In this document: positions 23,129 through 37,970 of the stretch, piece after piece
Layout of the letters: the number at the start of each line of letters is the position of its first letter
Position numbering within the stretch: position 1 is the stretch's first letter
Program-made: the position numbers and the translations under genes
The notes under the pieces: generated by a model
What the model was told of the DNA's origin: nothing
What the model saw: only the letters and a program-made list of their open reading frames with translations
Databases searched by the model: none
NCBI GenBank assembly: GCA_025765615.1
Contig: JAIVFJ010000009.1
Location: 434,001 to 498,000 of the forward strand
Direction: 5' to 3'
From: Zopfochytrium polystomum
Lineage: Eukaryota; Chytridiomycota; Chytridiomycetes; Chytridiales; Chytridiaceae
DNA: 64,000 bases

Positions 23129-23885
23129 TCATTCGAAATAACATCCGAATACAATGGCAACTGCGAATAAGCTCGCCTGTCGAAGAGAAGGCGCACCGTG
23201 TAAATACATCTTCCACTGCAAGACAACTCACATTTCTGAATGAGGCGGAGGCGTATGTGTCTGTACTTGTATCCCAAAGCGTTCGCGAAGCCACTCGGAT
23301 GCCTTGCCCTTTAAACTCACCAATCGTCACGTCTACTACAACTTTGTACCGCTCATACTCCAGCTCTTTATGGGAGATGTACAATCAGCTGCTGGGAGGA
23401 GTTCACACGAATAGAAGCTCACTGTTCACAGCAGCCAGAATCTCGTTCGCAATTTTTTTCGCCAGCTCGGGCGAGGTCTCCGCGTTGTACTTGGCTTTTG
23501 CAAGGGAGCTTCCCAGTATCTCCTCAGCCAATCGTCTTACTGGCTCGCTTTGAAACCTGAAACATGTTCGATCAGAGAAATCCAGCCAAGCGTCACATAA
23601 ACAAAAGAGCAAGACCAACTTTTTGTCCGGCTTCATCTTATAGGTATTTTCGTACACCAGCGCATTCGTCGGTGCATCGGCCGGTGCCGGGGGCGGGGCC
23701 GTCGGCGGCTTCGCGAGACTCCTTACGGATCCATGCTTCGAGAGACTGCCCCCACCCGCTGCACCATCGCCTCCAGTAAGATCTGCAGCCGATCCCTGAT
23801 CTCCTGAAAGATTCTCCTTTGATCCTTTCGCGCGAACTCCAGCGCTGCTCGCCGGAGTAGTCGGCTCGTCGCCGCGCTCCGACAT
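23129..23885 (-). CDS. Tctex1-domain dynein light chain (TCTEX1D/DYNLT2B-like)
   Basis: Light chain of the dynein motor; this subfamily serves flagellar or intraflagellar-transport dynein. From ATG 23885, a low-complexity N-terminus of about 75 residues precedes the Tctex1 domain. Introns are about 23641-23575, one near 23440 whose exact ends fit AACA|GTGAGC ... AAAG|AGCTGG, and a last one joining SFRN to ASLFAVAIVFGCYFE. The spliced domain reads YENTYKMKPDKK, FQSEPVRRLAEEIL, ANEILAAVNKLEYERYKVVV, IGEFKGQGIRVASR and DTSTDTYASASF. It ends at 23129 in the canonical hydrophobic C-terminus. It is transcribed divergently from the nephrocystin-1 gene with under 100 bp between them. Confidence 0.88.
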
Positions 23886-23950
23886 GTTTGATCGCGAGGG
23901 CTTAATTTTTGTGTCAGATCAACCAATTCGACAATTTCTGCCTCTGATGG

Positions 23951-25828
23951 CTGGAGGCGACCGAGGTTATCACTGCCCTCTACGATTACTCAGGCGCCAC
24001 AGACGAGGAGCTCGACTTCCGCCAGGGCGAACGGTTCATAGTTATCAATCGCGATAATTCTGATTGGTGGTAGGTTTTGGGAGAACTATTATTCCGCACT
24101 GGATGGTGGACGAAAGCCTTACTGCGCTGCTTCAGGTTTGTTCGTTCCCTCGTCGATGGTCGCGAAGGTTACGTTCCGAGCACCTACATTTCGAGAGAAG
24201 CAACATCTCAGTCACCAAATGTCAAGTTGCCAGATCGGGCAAATCGCGAGCGTGAGAATTTCTTCCACAAGTTCCTATTCTGATAAACCGTTTCATCGCG
24301 TCTTGCAACAGATCACTGGCAGGCGCCTGCCAGAGTTCAAACACCACGGGCGCAGGGAATGTCCGAGGAGATGGATCATTATGGAAGATTTAAGCTCTCC
24401 GGACTCGCCAAAGCGTACTATAAAGGTAATGAAATCCCGCACGGCTGAGGCAGAAACACTCAGATGGAGACAGGCTTTGGCCACATTTCAAAAACGCTTC
24501 GACCACAGTTTAACGTCAGCGGAACGTCATTCGTCGATCTATACTACGATCCGAAAACGGGAAAAGCTCGGCAACGACCCACGCAGTGTTCTATCGGCTT
24601 CAGTGTGATGGAGGCGAAGAACATTGACACGGCTATTTCGGGATGTACTATTGAGGGACGTCACGTCCGGATCGCGTTATTCGATGGAACCGAGCCGCTG
24701 AGCAATGTTCACAGTCTCCCAGCAGTTCGAGCTCCAGATACAGATGCGACGTGGAGATTCTCAACCAAGGTAAGCATGCACATCAAGGCAGCGAACTTTT
24801 GATTAGTTGTGTAGGCTTCGCTGCTGTTCCCCAAGGACGACGACAACACTTGCTTCTTAAAGACAACCCACATTGACTTGAACCTGTGTCTGCTGTTTGA
24901 ACTTTGCCTCACAGTGACTGTGGATGGATCTTCAGACCTCTTGGAACTATGCGTAGGATGGGGCATGTTACCTCTTTTCACATCAGATGGAGGCCCCATC
25001 GAGAACAAATCTTATGAAGTTAAGCTGTACCCAGGAAATCCGTTCAGCACTCAATCCAGAGTAGAAAATATGAACGAGAAGTCAGGTTGGCTTTTGCTCC
25101 GAAGATCGCTCCCGCGAAAGCTAATTCGGCGAAGGATTCTTCCAGACGTTAATCTACGGAAAACAGTCACCTCGGTTGCAAATTCGTGTTTGGAAGCTGG
25201 GCAAGTCGGCACTGGATGAAATGAAGTGAAAAACGGCCCAACTTTTTAATGACCTAACGCGAACCCCAGCCAACTGCCTGACACAATGATCTCATTCCTG
25301 AGCGCCGTACCAGTGATGGCTTTCTATCGTTTAGTTCTCGCAGAGACTCTTGCTCGCGACAACCGTCTGGGAGCGTTCTATGACCCGACCTTGGCGTTAT
25401 TTCCACAAATCGCAGATCAGAATGATCTTCTCCAATTGTTCGTTCTTTTGTGGGAGCGCAAATTGCGAAGCTTGCTGAGCCGTTCAACTGTAAGTCTGCA
25501 CGCAAATGAACGTGAAATGAAGTAGACTACACAGAAATCCTTGGAAGTTTTGAAAAAGAAGTTTCACGATTGCATTTTGATAGTTTGGCCCTTAACAAAG
25601 CTACATGAGTTCCCAACCTATATTGAGGGCCATGATCGCATTCGGACGGTAATATCTCGAAGACAATTTCAGCTGTGGTTCAAATCCTTTTCCCGCCACA
25701 AATAGGCACGACAGGCGCATATTAACATTATCCAGGAAATGGGCATTCTCGACCTTTTGTCGAGTGGAAAATCATCATACAGCATGAAGCCATTCCACTC
25801 GGAAGAGTTGACGTTTTCGTTTCCATAA
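23951..25828 (+). CDS. NPHP1: Nephrocystin-1-like ciliary transition-zone protein
   Basis: Nephrocystin-1 sits at the ciliary transition zone and gates protein entry. An SH3 domain lies at about 23970-24200 (ITALYDYSGATDEELDFRQG, then after an intron at about 24069-24145 the segment DGREGYVPSTYIS). The long nephrocystin homology region follows: FVDLYYDPKTGKARQRPT, GRHVRIALFDGTEPLSNVHS, DLNLCLLFELCLTVTV, ELCVGWGMLPLFTSDGGPI and a C-terminal helical part ending FHSEELTFSF at a stop at 25826-25828. Each matches animal nephrocystin-1 segments in the same order. Several short introns are required (near 24290, 24425, 24770, 25230, 25490, 25650). AATAAA is at 25845-25850. The N-terminal coiled coil of the animal protein is not visible, and the start codon is unresolved. 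Confidence 0.85.
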
Positions 25829-25987
25829 ATATCCTTTCTTGATCAATAAAGAACCGGAGAAACTTCTCAACCGTATGACAGCAGATTTGCGCACAAGCGC
25901 TTCCGAGTAGGGCCTCTTCGAACCCTCATCGTCCTGTCCTTCTTTGCTCTTGTCCCGAAAGTCGTAACCAAATTCGATTCCACTCAG

Positions 25988-28903
25988 GATCCCCCGTGAG
26001 ATCTCGAACACCAGCCAAAAAGAAAACGAAGTCTACCTTCGAGTTCACCTTCCAAATGATAACACCACAGTTTTATTGGTCGACGCAACCATGGCCATCT
26101 GGGAAATCCTCAACGTGATCGCCGTAAAGAAAGAATTGATTCCCTCGCAACACAATTTGCATATTCTGTTCACGGACGGCCGCGAAGAGGCAGCAGATCC
26201 AGACCGTTCCCTTAACTCCTACAGCAACGTGGATCGCGTCAAAGTCCTTAAAAAGGCTCCACCCAGCAACCAAGGTTCGTTTGATCGACATGTTACTACA
26301 GTAGACCTCTTTTGATCATTCTAACCAAACTCAGCAGCCAAACAATCGAAAGTCAGCCTTACAGCGAAAAGAGCACTAGTAGTTACAGCCCCGTCTTCCC
26401 GCCAGCAAAACGTTCGCGTCACCGCCCAGGAGTTTCCGAAAACCGTCACCGACCACCGCGTTCTGTCTCAAAAAATCGCCGCCACAGAGAGCAGCTCCGA
26501 CTCCGCATCGACAAAAAAAAAATCGTCGAAGTCGCTTTCGGTAATTTGGTTCAAGAGAAGCAACTCGGAACTTTCAGTTGACGAGGCTAGTGCGGCTCCA
26601 ACATCCGTCCCGAGCAATTTAACGCAGTCAAGCGATGCTGGAGCCGACTCGAGGTCCATTTGTACAGTCGATAGTGAGGGCAGTAAGTCACAGCTGGCAG
26701 CTGGGGACGATGAATCTACAAGCGAACAGGATCGACATATGCCGCTGGAGGGTGTGAGCCCATCGGTTGACGGGCGAAGTATGCGTTCAATATCGTTCCG
26801 GATGGGAAGTCGGGAGTCTTCTTTATCGACAATTGATCGAGCTTCGATGGACTCTCCAACTCGCGACCAAGATGAACGGCAGTAAGATTCGACCTGCTAT
26901 TTTTGCTGTTCAGCGAATCCACGCAATAACAGTTCCTTTACATACTCAGTCGCAAACGGGCAGTCTCCGCAACGTCGTCGCTCCACTCCGGCTCCGTGAT
27001 GAAAAAGAGCATTTACAGGAATGGAAGATCAAGATCAAACACCGACAGCATCATCACTGTCAAACAGGGAGAAAAACTTGCCGGAGGCGAAGAAGAAAAG
27101 TTCGCCATCGTCTTCGTAACTATGCCAAATTTCCGGAGCGTCACAGTGAAAGCTCCCCTCGAGTGTTACATGGACGATATTTTGGACCATGTCTGCGAGA
27201 AAAACAATATGGACTATGATCGGTACACGCTCAAGCTGAACGACCCGAAAAAGCCTCCTTTGGAAATGGACCGCCAGCTATCGCACTACGTAAACGAGCA
27301 GAAAATAACGGAATTCTTCATGGCGCCAGGTCAAAAGCTGTACCGCACCCAATGTATCAGCGAGGGAGACAAAGACGTTATGATTTTGCAGGTCATTCAA
27401 GGCAAGACTCAGGTGATGGCTGGAACAGCAGAAAAGCTCATTGACAGATTAACCCTTGAACACGATCAAGGCAGGTGGCTTCTGCTGAATTTCGGAGCTG
27501 AAGAATGCAACTAACTCTTTCCGGTCAGACGATGGCTCTTTCTTGGACACGATAATGCTCACCTTCCGATCATTTATGGAACCGTTCGACTTCTTCCAGC
27601 AGCTGTTTGATCGATACAACTCTGTTTTGCCGCCAGATCCCACCCCCGAGGACATTGATTACTTTAACAAAATGAAGGTCCCAACCCAGATGAGGTATTT
27701 GAGTTCTTGCGTTGCTGTGACATCCACTGAAAAAAAGATTTTGTGAAACGGAAGGGTTCTTGCAGTCGTTCAGTGGTGGGCAGAAAACCACTGGCATGAC
27801 TTTGCAATGTCGTCCGACTTAGCCAATGCGCTGGAAGACTTTGTTTATCTGGCTTCCGAAAACGAAAAGGCAGAATTCAAACCAAAGTGCGAAGAGCTTC
27901 TTCACCTTATGGACAAGCAAGTAAATAACTAGATTCCTTTCGCACCATCCGGGAGTCTAATGAATGTTGCAGAAAAGAGAGTATGAGGCGAAATACTCAT
28001 TCTACAAGACAGTGGAAAAGAAGAGCAAATCAATCGAAAGTATGCTTTTGCAACTCACTCCAGAAGAGCTTTCGCAACAGCTTTGCCTACACAACTTCAA
28101 ATTGTTCAACAACATCCATCCGATCGAATTTTTGCACCAAATTTGGAGAACGGACGAGGAAGGCACGCCATACCTCAACTTTTTTATTGAACGTTTCGAC
28201 AAAGAGTATTACTGGGTGGCCACCGAAATATTGAGTCAGAAAGATTTGAAAAAACGGATAACCGTGTTGAAAACAATTATTCTGGCAGCTAAGGTGAACC
28301 CGCAGTACAACCCACAGCACGTTCTGACCCCTTCATCTTTGCATAGGGTTGCCAAGAGAACAACAACTTCTTTTCCCTCTTCGCAATTATTGCGGGACTA
28401 AGCATTACACCCATAAGTCGCTTAAAGAAGACCTGGGAGGTTCGAATTTAATATTGTACGTCCATTCTTCTGGCGTGACCTCGTCCTCTCTAGGGACTTC
28501 CCGATAAAGTGAAGGCGACCCATGCCGACTTGGAAAAGATTATTGATCCATCAAGAAATATGAAAAACTACAAAGATGCGCTTGCGGCGGCTTCACCTCC
28601 CATAATACCTTTCCTCCGTAGGTTCCCGTCAGCTGGAAAGGTTCATTTTTAACGTTCATCCTTAAAGCCATCTACTTGAAAGACTTAACATTTATCAATG
28701 ACGGGAATCCGTCGAATGTGGAAGGTATGATCAACTTCGACAAACTGCGCATGATGGGAAATCGCGTCAAGGACATCACCTCCTTTGCGAAGGTCGGTTA
28801 CAAGTTTGAGCCCAACCCCGCGATACAGAACTATGTCGGCAAGCCCCCAATAGAAAAGAAACTAGCGGTTTTGAAAGAAATGTCTAATGAATGCGAGAAA
28901 TGA
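25988..28903 (+). CDS. Ras-family guanine nucleotide exchange factor with N-terminal ubiquitin-like domains
   Basis: Exchanges GDP for GTP on a Ras or Rap small GTPase. The C-terminus is a CDC25-type catalytic domain (about 28020-28620: LTPEELSQQLCLHNFKLFNN, LNFFIERFDKEYYWVATEIL, KTWEGLPDKVKATHADLEK, TFINDGNPSNVEGMINFDKL). It is preceded by a RasGEF_N domain (about 27530-27910: DTIMLTFRSFMEPFDFFQQL, VVQWWAENHWHDF). Two ubiquitin/RBD-like modules lie before that: EVYLRVHLPN...AIWEILNVIA at about 26028-26160 and FVTMPNFRSVTVKAPLECYM at about 27110-27330. A Ser/Asp-rich linker of about 250 residues lies between them. Short introns are evident (about 26273-26333, 27472-27529, 27697-27763, 27920-27972, 28296-28345 and 28625-28670). 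The stop is at 28903, with AATAAA at 28977-28982. The true start is upstream and unresolved. Confidence 0.85.
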
Positions 28904-29028
28904 AAGCTGAATGTTCTGGATTTGCTAGTGTTATCTGATATCTCTGTGCCTTGATGATACCACAACTTTTTGATCCAATAAACATACCGTCCATCGGACT
29001 TCCAAAATTTGTGCCACTCACACTTGAC

Positions 29029-32370
<3,342 letters not shown>

Positions 32371-32684
32371 AAATGACGCAGTTTCCTTGACCCAAAACAG
32401 TAATAGAAAGGGGGTTGTGGTTAATTGCGATGCGATTTCGGCGTTTCCTGTCTTTACAATTGCTTTTGAGGGGATCGGTTCATCACATCAACCAGTCAAG
32501 TCTTGGGCGTTCGAACGAAATGAGCACGAGCAGAGCAATTGGGAGAAAAAGGGTTCAAACAAAGCAAAAGCCCAACGTTGAGAAAAAAGACGACGCGGAG
32601 AAGAGAAAGAAAACAAACAAGAAACGGAGGGGTGGCAGCCAGCGGTTCCAAACGATAAAGGTACGCTGGGACAGCGCGATCAAA

Positions 32685-34160
32685 TCAGAATATGATTTGG
32701 CTGATGTTGTTGTTCCTTCCGGGCGTGTACCGACCGCGTCCATACTTCTCCCTATGCAAGTCTGAAGACGAAAGGCCACCGGCACGCGCCGCCGTCGGGT
32801 CTAATGTGGGCTCCGCGGTTACGGCAGGGCTGGCCATCATCGCCAGTCCTGGGCCGTCCTCTCGGCCGTAGTAGCCACCGCCGTCGTCCAGGCTGCTTCC
32901 CGCCGACCCGCCAAACACGCTGGACTTTGCCGTACCAAAGTGGCGCCTGCCCCCACGGCGCTGCTCTCCACCTCCTCCGCCGCCACTAAAGAACCCGCCG
33001 CCACCGTCGTCGCCGCCACCAAACACATTAAAGGCCGAGGCAGCCGCCGACGGGCGGCGAGGCGGTGGGGACGGCAGCGGCGGGTCGAACGACGTCGAGA
33101 ACGGCGCGGACGCCGACGCGCCCGAGCTGCGCGGGGACGCGCGAGCGGTGGCCGCAGCAAACGCCGCGCCCGAGGACGTCGGCGACGACAACGTCGGGTC
33201 CGGTCCGCCCGTGATGGGATTCCACCTCGTCGCGGAGGTGGGCACGCCCGCGGCGGTGCCGGTCGCGGCGCCGGCGGCCTGGGGGCTAGTCCGCCGCCGA
33301 CCGGTGGTGGTAGTGGTGCTGCTGCTGGTGCTGGTACTGGTACTCCCCGTCGTCGCGCGGGTGGTACGCACCGCCGCCGTTGCCGCCGCCGTATCCTTGC
33401 TGGCGCGACGGAGGGTGGTCCAAGGCGTCACCGAATCCGTTGCGCTCGATGCTGGCGTACGAATCCTCGGCGGCCGCCGCAGCGTGGCGGTCCTCCTCGT
33501 AAGCGGCTGCCGCCACAGCAGCCGCCGTCGTCATCGGCGGCGACATGATCCCTTGGTTCATCCCCGAAGCCGCCGACGCCCCCGGCGACCGTCGCTTGGC
33601 ACTGCTGCTGCTTGGGTGGTACGCCGACGGCGCGGCGGGCTTCACCGCGTAAGGCGGCACGAGGACTGGCTTCCGGCCCGAGGCGTTGCGGAGGGGGCTG
33701 GGTGCTTCGGGCTCGTCAAAGATGTGCGACGCCATGTGATCGACGCCGCGCGTCGACGGTGCGGCGTAGGCATCGGAGCGTGATGCTACAGTGTCCCTGC
33801 CGCTGCTGCCGCTGCCTTTCTGGCCCCTCACCGGAGTCGAGGCGTTGCTTGCAAAGCTGCCGGCATCCTGGTGGAATATGTTCGAGGCGTGGTAGTTGTG
33901 GCGGCGCGAGGATCCCTCACGGCCGGTGGCGGATCGCGAGGAGGATACGTCGGGGTTGAGGCTGAATATGTCAGAGTTTCGCTGCGAGTTGCGGATGCCG
34001 ATGCGGTCTGGGACTGAGCGGGACGGAATAGATCAATACCAACAAGGGGGAAAGAGCGGGGCGGTTTTAATAAAAGGTGCTTTTGCGATGCTCGTTAGCG
34101 GAAGCCAAGCGACGAACCGCCAGAGGATCCATCATTTGAGTAGCTGTCGTTGTAGGCCAT
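32685..34160 (-). CDS. Low-complexity protein with HN1/Jupiter-like repeated motifs
   Basis: ATG 34160 begins MAYNDSYSNDGSSG. An intron (GTTCGTCGC to CGCTCAG) joins VPDRIGIRNSQRNSDIF, and a second of about 80 bp near 33300-33220 joins HHR to WNPITGG. The product is rich in Gly, Ala, Ser, His and Gln and predicted disordered. A short motif recurs: NSDIFS, ASNIFHQ, MASHIFDEPE, FNVFGGG and SSVFGGS. HN1/Jupiter microtubule-associated proteins carry comparable MASNIF-type motifs, so a cytoskeletal role is possible but unproven. The GC content is very high (GC-rich third positions), which produces long antisense frames. The stop chosen is at 32685. Confidence 0.55.
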
Positions 34161-34575
34161 CCTGTGCGGGGTGCCTTGGTGCGGTTGCTTGCCGATCGCT
34201 GGGACCCAGTGCTTGGAGATGATCTGTTGTTTGACCACCGCCGATGCTCTCCGATCAACGTTTGTTCGTTTTCAATGGTTCGAAGATATTGTTCCAGCAG
34301 GTCGTACCTTTGATACTAGGAGCGGTTCCCTGAGCAGAAAGGTTTGAGCCACCCCTCCTTTCAGTGCGATACCACAGCCGAGGGTTCGGAGTTCGAAATT
34401 GTGTCGATTCCAAAGACCGATTTTGTCCCACGCGGAAAAACAGGGAAAAACTCAATGGTTGAACAAAATAAGTTAGAAAGGCAAAACGAAAAAAAAAAAT
34501 ATACAGTAGATAAATAAAATCAGATTTTTTTTGTGGGGCAAAAGAACATGGCACCTGGCACCTTCCACCACCACC

Positions 34576-36288
34576 ATGTCAGAGGCCGATGCAGGCGTCG
34601 TCGCCACCACAGTTACCGCCGCCGCCGCCGCCGCCGCCGCTGCCGAGGCTGCCGACCCCGTCCTGCGCAAAGACCCGACCAGAGCGACACTCTTTCCCAT
34701 CCAGTATCAGCAGGTGCGAGTCAATTAGCAAGCGAGAACAAAGTGTTGCTGGTGTGCGAGGAAGCGACGGAGAGACCTTGCCCAACCTGTTGGTCCCCGA
34801 TCCTTTTGTTGGTCCTGTCACGTCCGGAAATGTTTGTCCGACAGCCTGTACACTCCCATCGGCAAATCGCGATCCCATCCTCCAAAAGCGCTTCCCACGA
34901 TACTCCTTCCACCACCGATCATTGCCCGCCCTTGTCCTTTTAACACTCTCTGCACTCAGGACCTGCCTTTCGTTTGAGAGCTGCCCCAGGTCTTCTTCTG
35001 ACACCCTCCCCGAGAACGCGGAAAAATAACTAACACAGGTGTCCGCCAAAAAAAAATCATACACAAAACAACACGACCAACTCAAAAGCTCTGGCAAATG
35101 TATAAAAAGGCCGAAGCATCCTTCTGGACCTGCGAAGAAGTCGATCTATCGAAAGACCAAGCCGACTGGGAGAACCGACTGACGACTGACGAAAAGTACT
35201 TCATTTCGAGAATCCTCGCCTTCTTCGCCGCGAGCGACGGCATCGTCAATGAAAATCTGTGCGAGCGGTTCTCTGCTGAGGTCGGAGCCGTCGAGGCAAA
35301 GTATTTTTATGGGTGCCAGGTTGGTGGCTCTCGTGAACCTTGGCTGTCGATTGGAAGTGTGTCTCACCTGTTATTTCACACAATCCGTGTGCTGCTGTGG
35401 ACGTCTGCAAGATTATGATTGAAAACATACACTCTGAAATGTACTCTTTATTGATCGACACGTACATCAAGGACCCGGCGGAGCGAGAGTTCCTTTTTGA
35501 CGCCATTGATACCAGTAAGTGCAATGATATGAATATCAGACACACAACTATGTTGCGTTCATTTCCGGGTGTGCTCAGCCTATTACTCTTCAATGCTAAA
35601 TGCCGCTTTGTTACCCATGACCCATATCTTAAAACATTCCATCTTTCGCAATTTCACATCCACACGTCACGCAACGGCAGTTCCGTGCATCCGCAAAAAA
35701 GCCGACTGGGCGCTCCGGTGGATCTCGGACAAGTCGAGCTCCTTTGCCGAGCGGTTGGTGGCGTTTGCTGTGGTGGAGGGCATCTTCTTTTCGGGGGCCT
35801 TTGCGTCCATCTTTTGGCTCAAGAAGCGCGGGCTGATGCCCGGCCTGACGTTTTCGAACGAGCTCATTTCGCGCGACGAAGGGCTGCACACGGACTTTGC
35901 GTGCCTCCTCTTTTCGCACCTGCAGCCGGCGACGCGGCCGCCGCCCTCTCGCGTCGCGCAGATTGTACGCGAGGCGGTGGCCATCGAGCAAGAGTTTCTC
36001 GGCGACGCGCTCCCCGTCAAGCTGATTGGCATGAACGCGGACCTGATGCGGCAGTACATTGAGTTTGTCGCGGACCGCCTGCTCGTGTGCCTCGGCTGCG
36101 AAAAGGCGTACAACGCAGAGAACCCGTTTGACTTTATGGACCTCATTTCCCTGCAGGGGAAGACCAACTTTTTCGAAAAGAAGGTGGGCGAGTACCAAAA
36201 GTCCGGGGTGATGAGCGGCGGCGTGGGTGGCGCGGGGGGCAGCGGCGCAGGGCGCGGTAATGAGTTTACGCTCTCTGCGGACTTTTAA
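34576..36288 (+). CDS. RNR2: Ribonucleoside-diphosphate reductase small subunit (R2)
   Basis: R2 carries the diiron-tyrosyl radical that drives reduction of ribonucleotides to deoxyribonucleotides. Four exons, 34576-34713, 35089-35319, 35412-35514 and 35681-36288, give exactly 359 residues. The first exon holds a GCC-repeat-encoded polyalanine run. Iron-ligand regions are visible: [17 protein letters not shown] spliced to [19 protein letters not shown], and [20 protein letters not shown] with its Glu and His. The C-terminus, NEFTLSADF, is the tail that docks into the large subunit. Before it is a Gly/Ser-rich linker. The first intron (375 bp) is much longer than the others, which is common for introns near a promoter. 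Confidence 0.96.
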
Positions 36289-37970
36289 TTTGGTGGAGAG
36301 TGTTTTTGTGACGAATTTACCAATGATTACCTCACGCGGGCTTGGATGTGTCGCGTTTTTTGCCTTGGTTTTCTCAATTGCGGCAGTTAATTTGGAGCGT
36401 CGGCAAAGCGAAAATTGTGTTGGCATAGCTTCAGAAGTGAGTGAAAACGACCCTGAGTTTCAAGAAGCATCGCCGGATCAGGCGAACGTCAAATTTGGCC
36501 ACATACGACGTACGCTTTTGTTTTCGTTCCCACCAACGGACGGGGTCTGCCCCAACCAACCACCTGGCTACCTCGTCGTCGCTCGCGAGCGCGCTGTCTA
36601 AATCCGGAAGTCCGAAGGGTTACGGAAGAAGCACCAATTAAACCACGGTGACCGCAAGGGGGCGGGGGATAGCCCGCCACATGTGGGGCCTGAATCATGA
36701 GCCTTGGTTTTTTTCTCCGATCCACTGATTTACTTCTTTTTTTTTTTTTCTTTGCATTGTGCTAGTGTTTGGGCAAGCATCTGTTTGAAATTGGACATGC
36801 ATAATGAATGACCAACGAACGAGCAGCTAGCTGGCTGCGGTGCGCCTCGAATCTTCTTTTTTTTAAATCGGAGGGAGCGGACTGGGCGTCGGACAGACCG
36901 CCGAAAAGATATAAAAAAACAAAAATAAAAAAGGCCCTTAAAATTCCTCCACGACCGCTTATTTTTTTTTCGCATGTCAGGCGGAAATGAATATTCTGCG
37001 TTTGTTACAACGGTGACGTGTGTGTGTGTGTGTGTGTGTGTGTTTGGCTTATTGTCTCGCCTCCGTCTGTCATCAAAGCAATTCTTTTTTTCGTTTTTGC
37101 AGTTATTCATACTGTTGTTTAACAATTGCGCCTCGAAAGACTGACGGGTGCTGGGAAGCAGACAGAAGCTTGTCTGTCAAAGAAAAGAACGGGCCGTGAA
37201 GACGAATGCGGGTTGAAAAGCCGGCGTGGTGTTGCCGCCACCTCGTGGCATAGTAAAAACAGGAAAAAATGACCACATAGCGGACGCAGGCAGGATTATT
37301 GGGCAGCAGACAGACAGGGGCTGCCAAAACGAAAGCTGTGGGCAGCGATCGAGAGGGCGAGCAAGTAGAGGAGGTGTGATGGAGGGAGGGAGACAAAGAG
37401 AGGGAAATGTTGCCCCTCCCCACATCTGACCCCAACGAAGTCCATGCACCGACCGACCAACAGGCACACAGCCCCACACACCGTTTCCGAACAGAGCTAG
37501 AGACAGACGGCGAGACAAAGGGCCGAAAAACAGCCAAACCAGCCAAGGCAGGCGGACAGACAAACAAGCTGCAGCCGCCTTCGAGCCTTCCTTGCCTTTC
37601 GCCATTTTCGTGCACATCCATCGTTTCTCTCCTCCTCCCCGACTGCCCCCCCTTCACACCCCCTTTTCCCGCCCCCACAGAACCAACCATCCTTGCTTCT
37701 CGCCAGCTCTCTTCCTCCCCTCCCACCATACACGCTTACCGAAACTCGCCGCCGGTCGGTGTTTCTCCCTCCTCCTTCACTTATTGCCGTGCTGAGCGCA
37801 GCAGTCTCAGGCCAAGTACTCTGAATATTCTGTATCTCTGACGAAATAACACGGTTTGCTCTCGTCGCAAGCGATCGATCGACCCGCCACTCCAACCTGC
37901 ACGAGGAACCCAGTGCTTCTGAAGCACTCGCACATTACTGAGCCTTTTGCAAGTCGAAACACGACAGGCC
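36289..37970. other. Intergenic region with GT and polypurine/pyrimidine tracts
   Basis: About 1.7 kb without a convincing exon. A GT microsatellite is at about 37017-37043, and A/T homopolymer runs occur at 36735-36750 and 36858-36970. It probably contains the RNR2 3' end and the long leader and promoter of the homeobox gene. Confidence 0.5.

Noticed and set aside
32940..33783. Plus-strand Arg/Ala- and Val-rich frames opposite the HN1-like gene
   Set aside because: Antisense shadows of a highly GC-rich minus-strand gene.
35629..36426. 265-residue minus-strand frame opposite RNR2
   Set aside because: Shadow of the last RNR2 exon, which is unambiguous on the plus strand.
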